A stretch of DNA of 5,153 bases from an uncultured Clostridium sp. Lineage in GTDB: Bacteria; Bacillota; Clostridia; TANB77; CAG-508. The stretch spans positions 1 to 5,153 of the forward strand of contig CAMSQT010000097.1 of NCBI GenBank assembly GCA_947062645.1. The letters are read 5' to 3'. Numbering within the stretch: position 1 is the first letter of the stretch; every line of letters begins with the position of its first letter. This document shows, piece by piece, positions 4,926 to 5,153 of the stretch. The notes under the pieces were generated by a model. The model did no database searches. It was not told the origin of the DNA and worked only from the letters and a program-made list of their open reading frames with translations. The translations under genes were made by a program, and so were the position numbers.

Positions 4926-5153
4926 CATTAAATTTAAATAGTACAATATCACCGATCTTGCATAATATAGTCCTTTCCCTCCATACGAACTAAGCCTTTT
5001 TCTTTGGCTGCTACCATGGAACCGAACCTTTATTAGTTCTTCATAAGAAATAATTTCTGCTTTGATAAAACCTCTTTCAATATCAGTATGTATTTTTCCG
5101 TGCTGCTTTTGGTGCTTTTGTTCCTTTTTTTATTGTCCAAGCTCTTACTTCTG
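4921..5153 (-). CDS. ychF: YchF/OLA1-type ATPase, C-terminal end, read through three CGG frameshifts
   Basis: YchF is a conserved Obg-like ATPase that binds ribosomes and responds to redox stress. Only its C-terminal end is in the window and the gene runs off the right edge. From 5151 it reads EVRAWTIKKGTKAPKAA, then CGG; skipping the C gives GKIHTDIERGFIKAEIISYEELIKV. A second CGG follows, and skipping the C gives GSMVAAKEKGLVRMEGKDYIMQD. A third CGG follows, and skipping the C gives GDIVLFKFNV and TAA at 4923-4921. This matches the YchF TGS-like C-terminus closely, including the terminal FKFNV. In total 75 visible residues plus three glycine resets are needed to follow the family; in the zero frame the first CGG leads to TGA four codons later. 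The gene lies upstream of the LPKTG gene on the same strand. Confidence 0.93.
4952..4954 (-). other. in-frame CGG with +1 frame change (YchF, third site)
   Basis: The gene reads CAA GAT CGG TGA; the zero frame stops immediately. Skipping the C gives Q D G D I V L F K F N V, the conserved YchF end. Confidence 0.9.
5022..5024 (-). other. in-frame CGG with +1 frame change (YchF, second site)
   Basis: The gene reads AAG GTT CGG TTC. Skipping the C gives K V G S M V A A K E K G, matching the GS...AKEKG segment of YchF. Confidence 0.88.
5098..5100 (-). other. in-frame CGG with +1 frame change (YchF, first site)
   Basis: The gene reads GCA GCA CGG AAA. Skipping the C gives A A G K I H T D I E R G F, the AAGxIHTDxExGF signature of YchF. 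Confidence 0.9.

Noticed and set aside
1455..5100. Random sequencing or assembly indels as the cause of the frame breaks
   Set aside because: Random errors would be gains and losses, at homopolymers, in any phase. Here all seven are single-base gains, all C before GG, on both strands' genes, all before a Gly codon and none at a Trp codon or split GG. A systematic artefact is still possible and is kept as the main alternative.

Overview
The window reads as a very AT-rich fragment of a low-GC Bacillota genome, probably an uncultivated gut-type Clostridia or Bacilli. The clues are a SpoVB-type flippase, a sortase beside an LPKTG surface protein, AGGAGG ribosome binding sites, TATAAT promoters and short U-tailed terminators. 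The first 46 bases are not genomic. They are an Illumina P5-side adapter with an 8-base index, so this is the raw end of an assembled contig.

Layout: (1) 47-1279 (+) is a 5'-truncated SpoVB-like polysaccharide flippase. (2) 1265-1715 (-) is the C-lobe of a HipA-like or atypical kinase-fold protein, overlapping the flippase end. (3) 1753-1896 (-) is a startless remnant resembling the end of an ABC-2 permease. (4) 1942-2536 (-) is an Fe/Mn superoxide dismutase with its own terminator. (5) 2574-2609 is a 36-bp dyad in the divergent promoter region. (6) 2666-3638 (+) is an unrecognised 323-residue protein. (7) 3677-4313 (+) is a sortase. (8) 4333-4698 (-) is an Asn/Thr-rich LPKTG surface protein, convergent with the sortase and sharing a bidirectional terminator. 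(9) 4921-5153 (-) is the C-terminal end of the YchF ATPase.

The striking signal is that five of the seven genes are broken in a conventional reading, at seven sites, and every break is identical. Each has a zero-frame CGG codon, and dropping its C restores the conserved protein, so that CGG-N is read as one glycine (GGT four times, GGA three times). The sites are at 1457, 2173, 3119, 3929, 4954, 5024 and 5100. Three lie within the last 77 codons of YchF, a housekeeping gene. No in-frame CGG in this window is read as arginine, although CGA, CGC, CGT and AGA are. The flippase and the LPKTG protein have no CGG codon and no frame break. This suggests that CGG is not a normal sense codon here and triggers +1 frameshifting or is decoded as a quadruplet for glycine. 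A systematic artefact must be excluded because adapter sequence shows the contig was not cleaned, but the fixed codon phase of all seven sites argues against random indels.

Functionally the right half looks like a cell-surface module: the sortase anchors LPXTG proteins, with a probable substrate next to it. The left half holds an envelope-polysaccharide flippase and an oxidative-stress enzyme. If the CGG reading is right, the sortase, SOD and YchF all need frameshifting to be made at full length.
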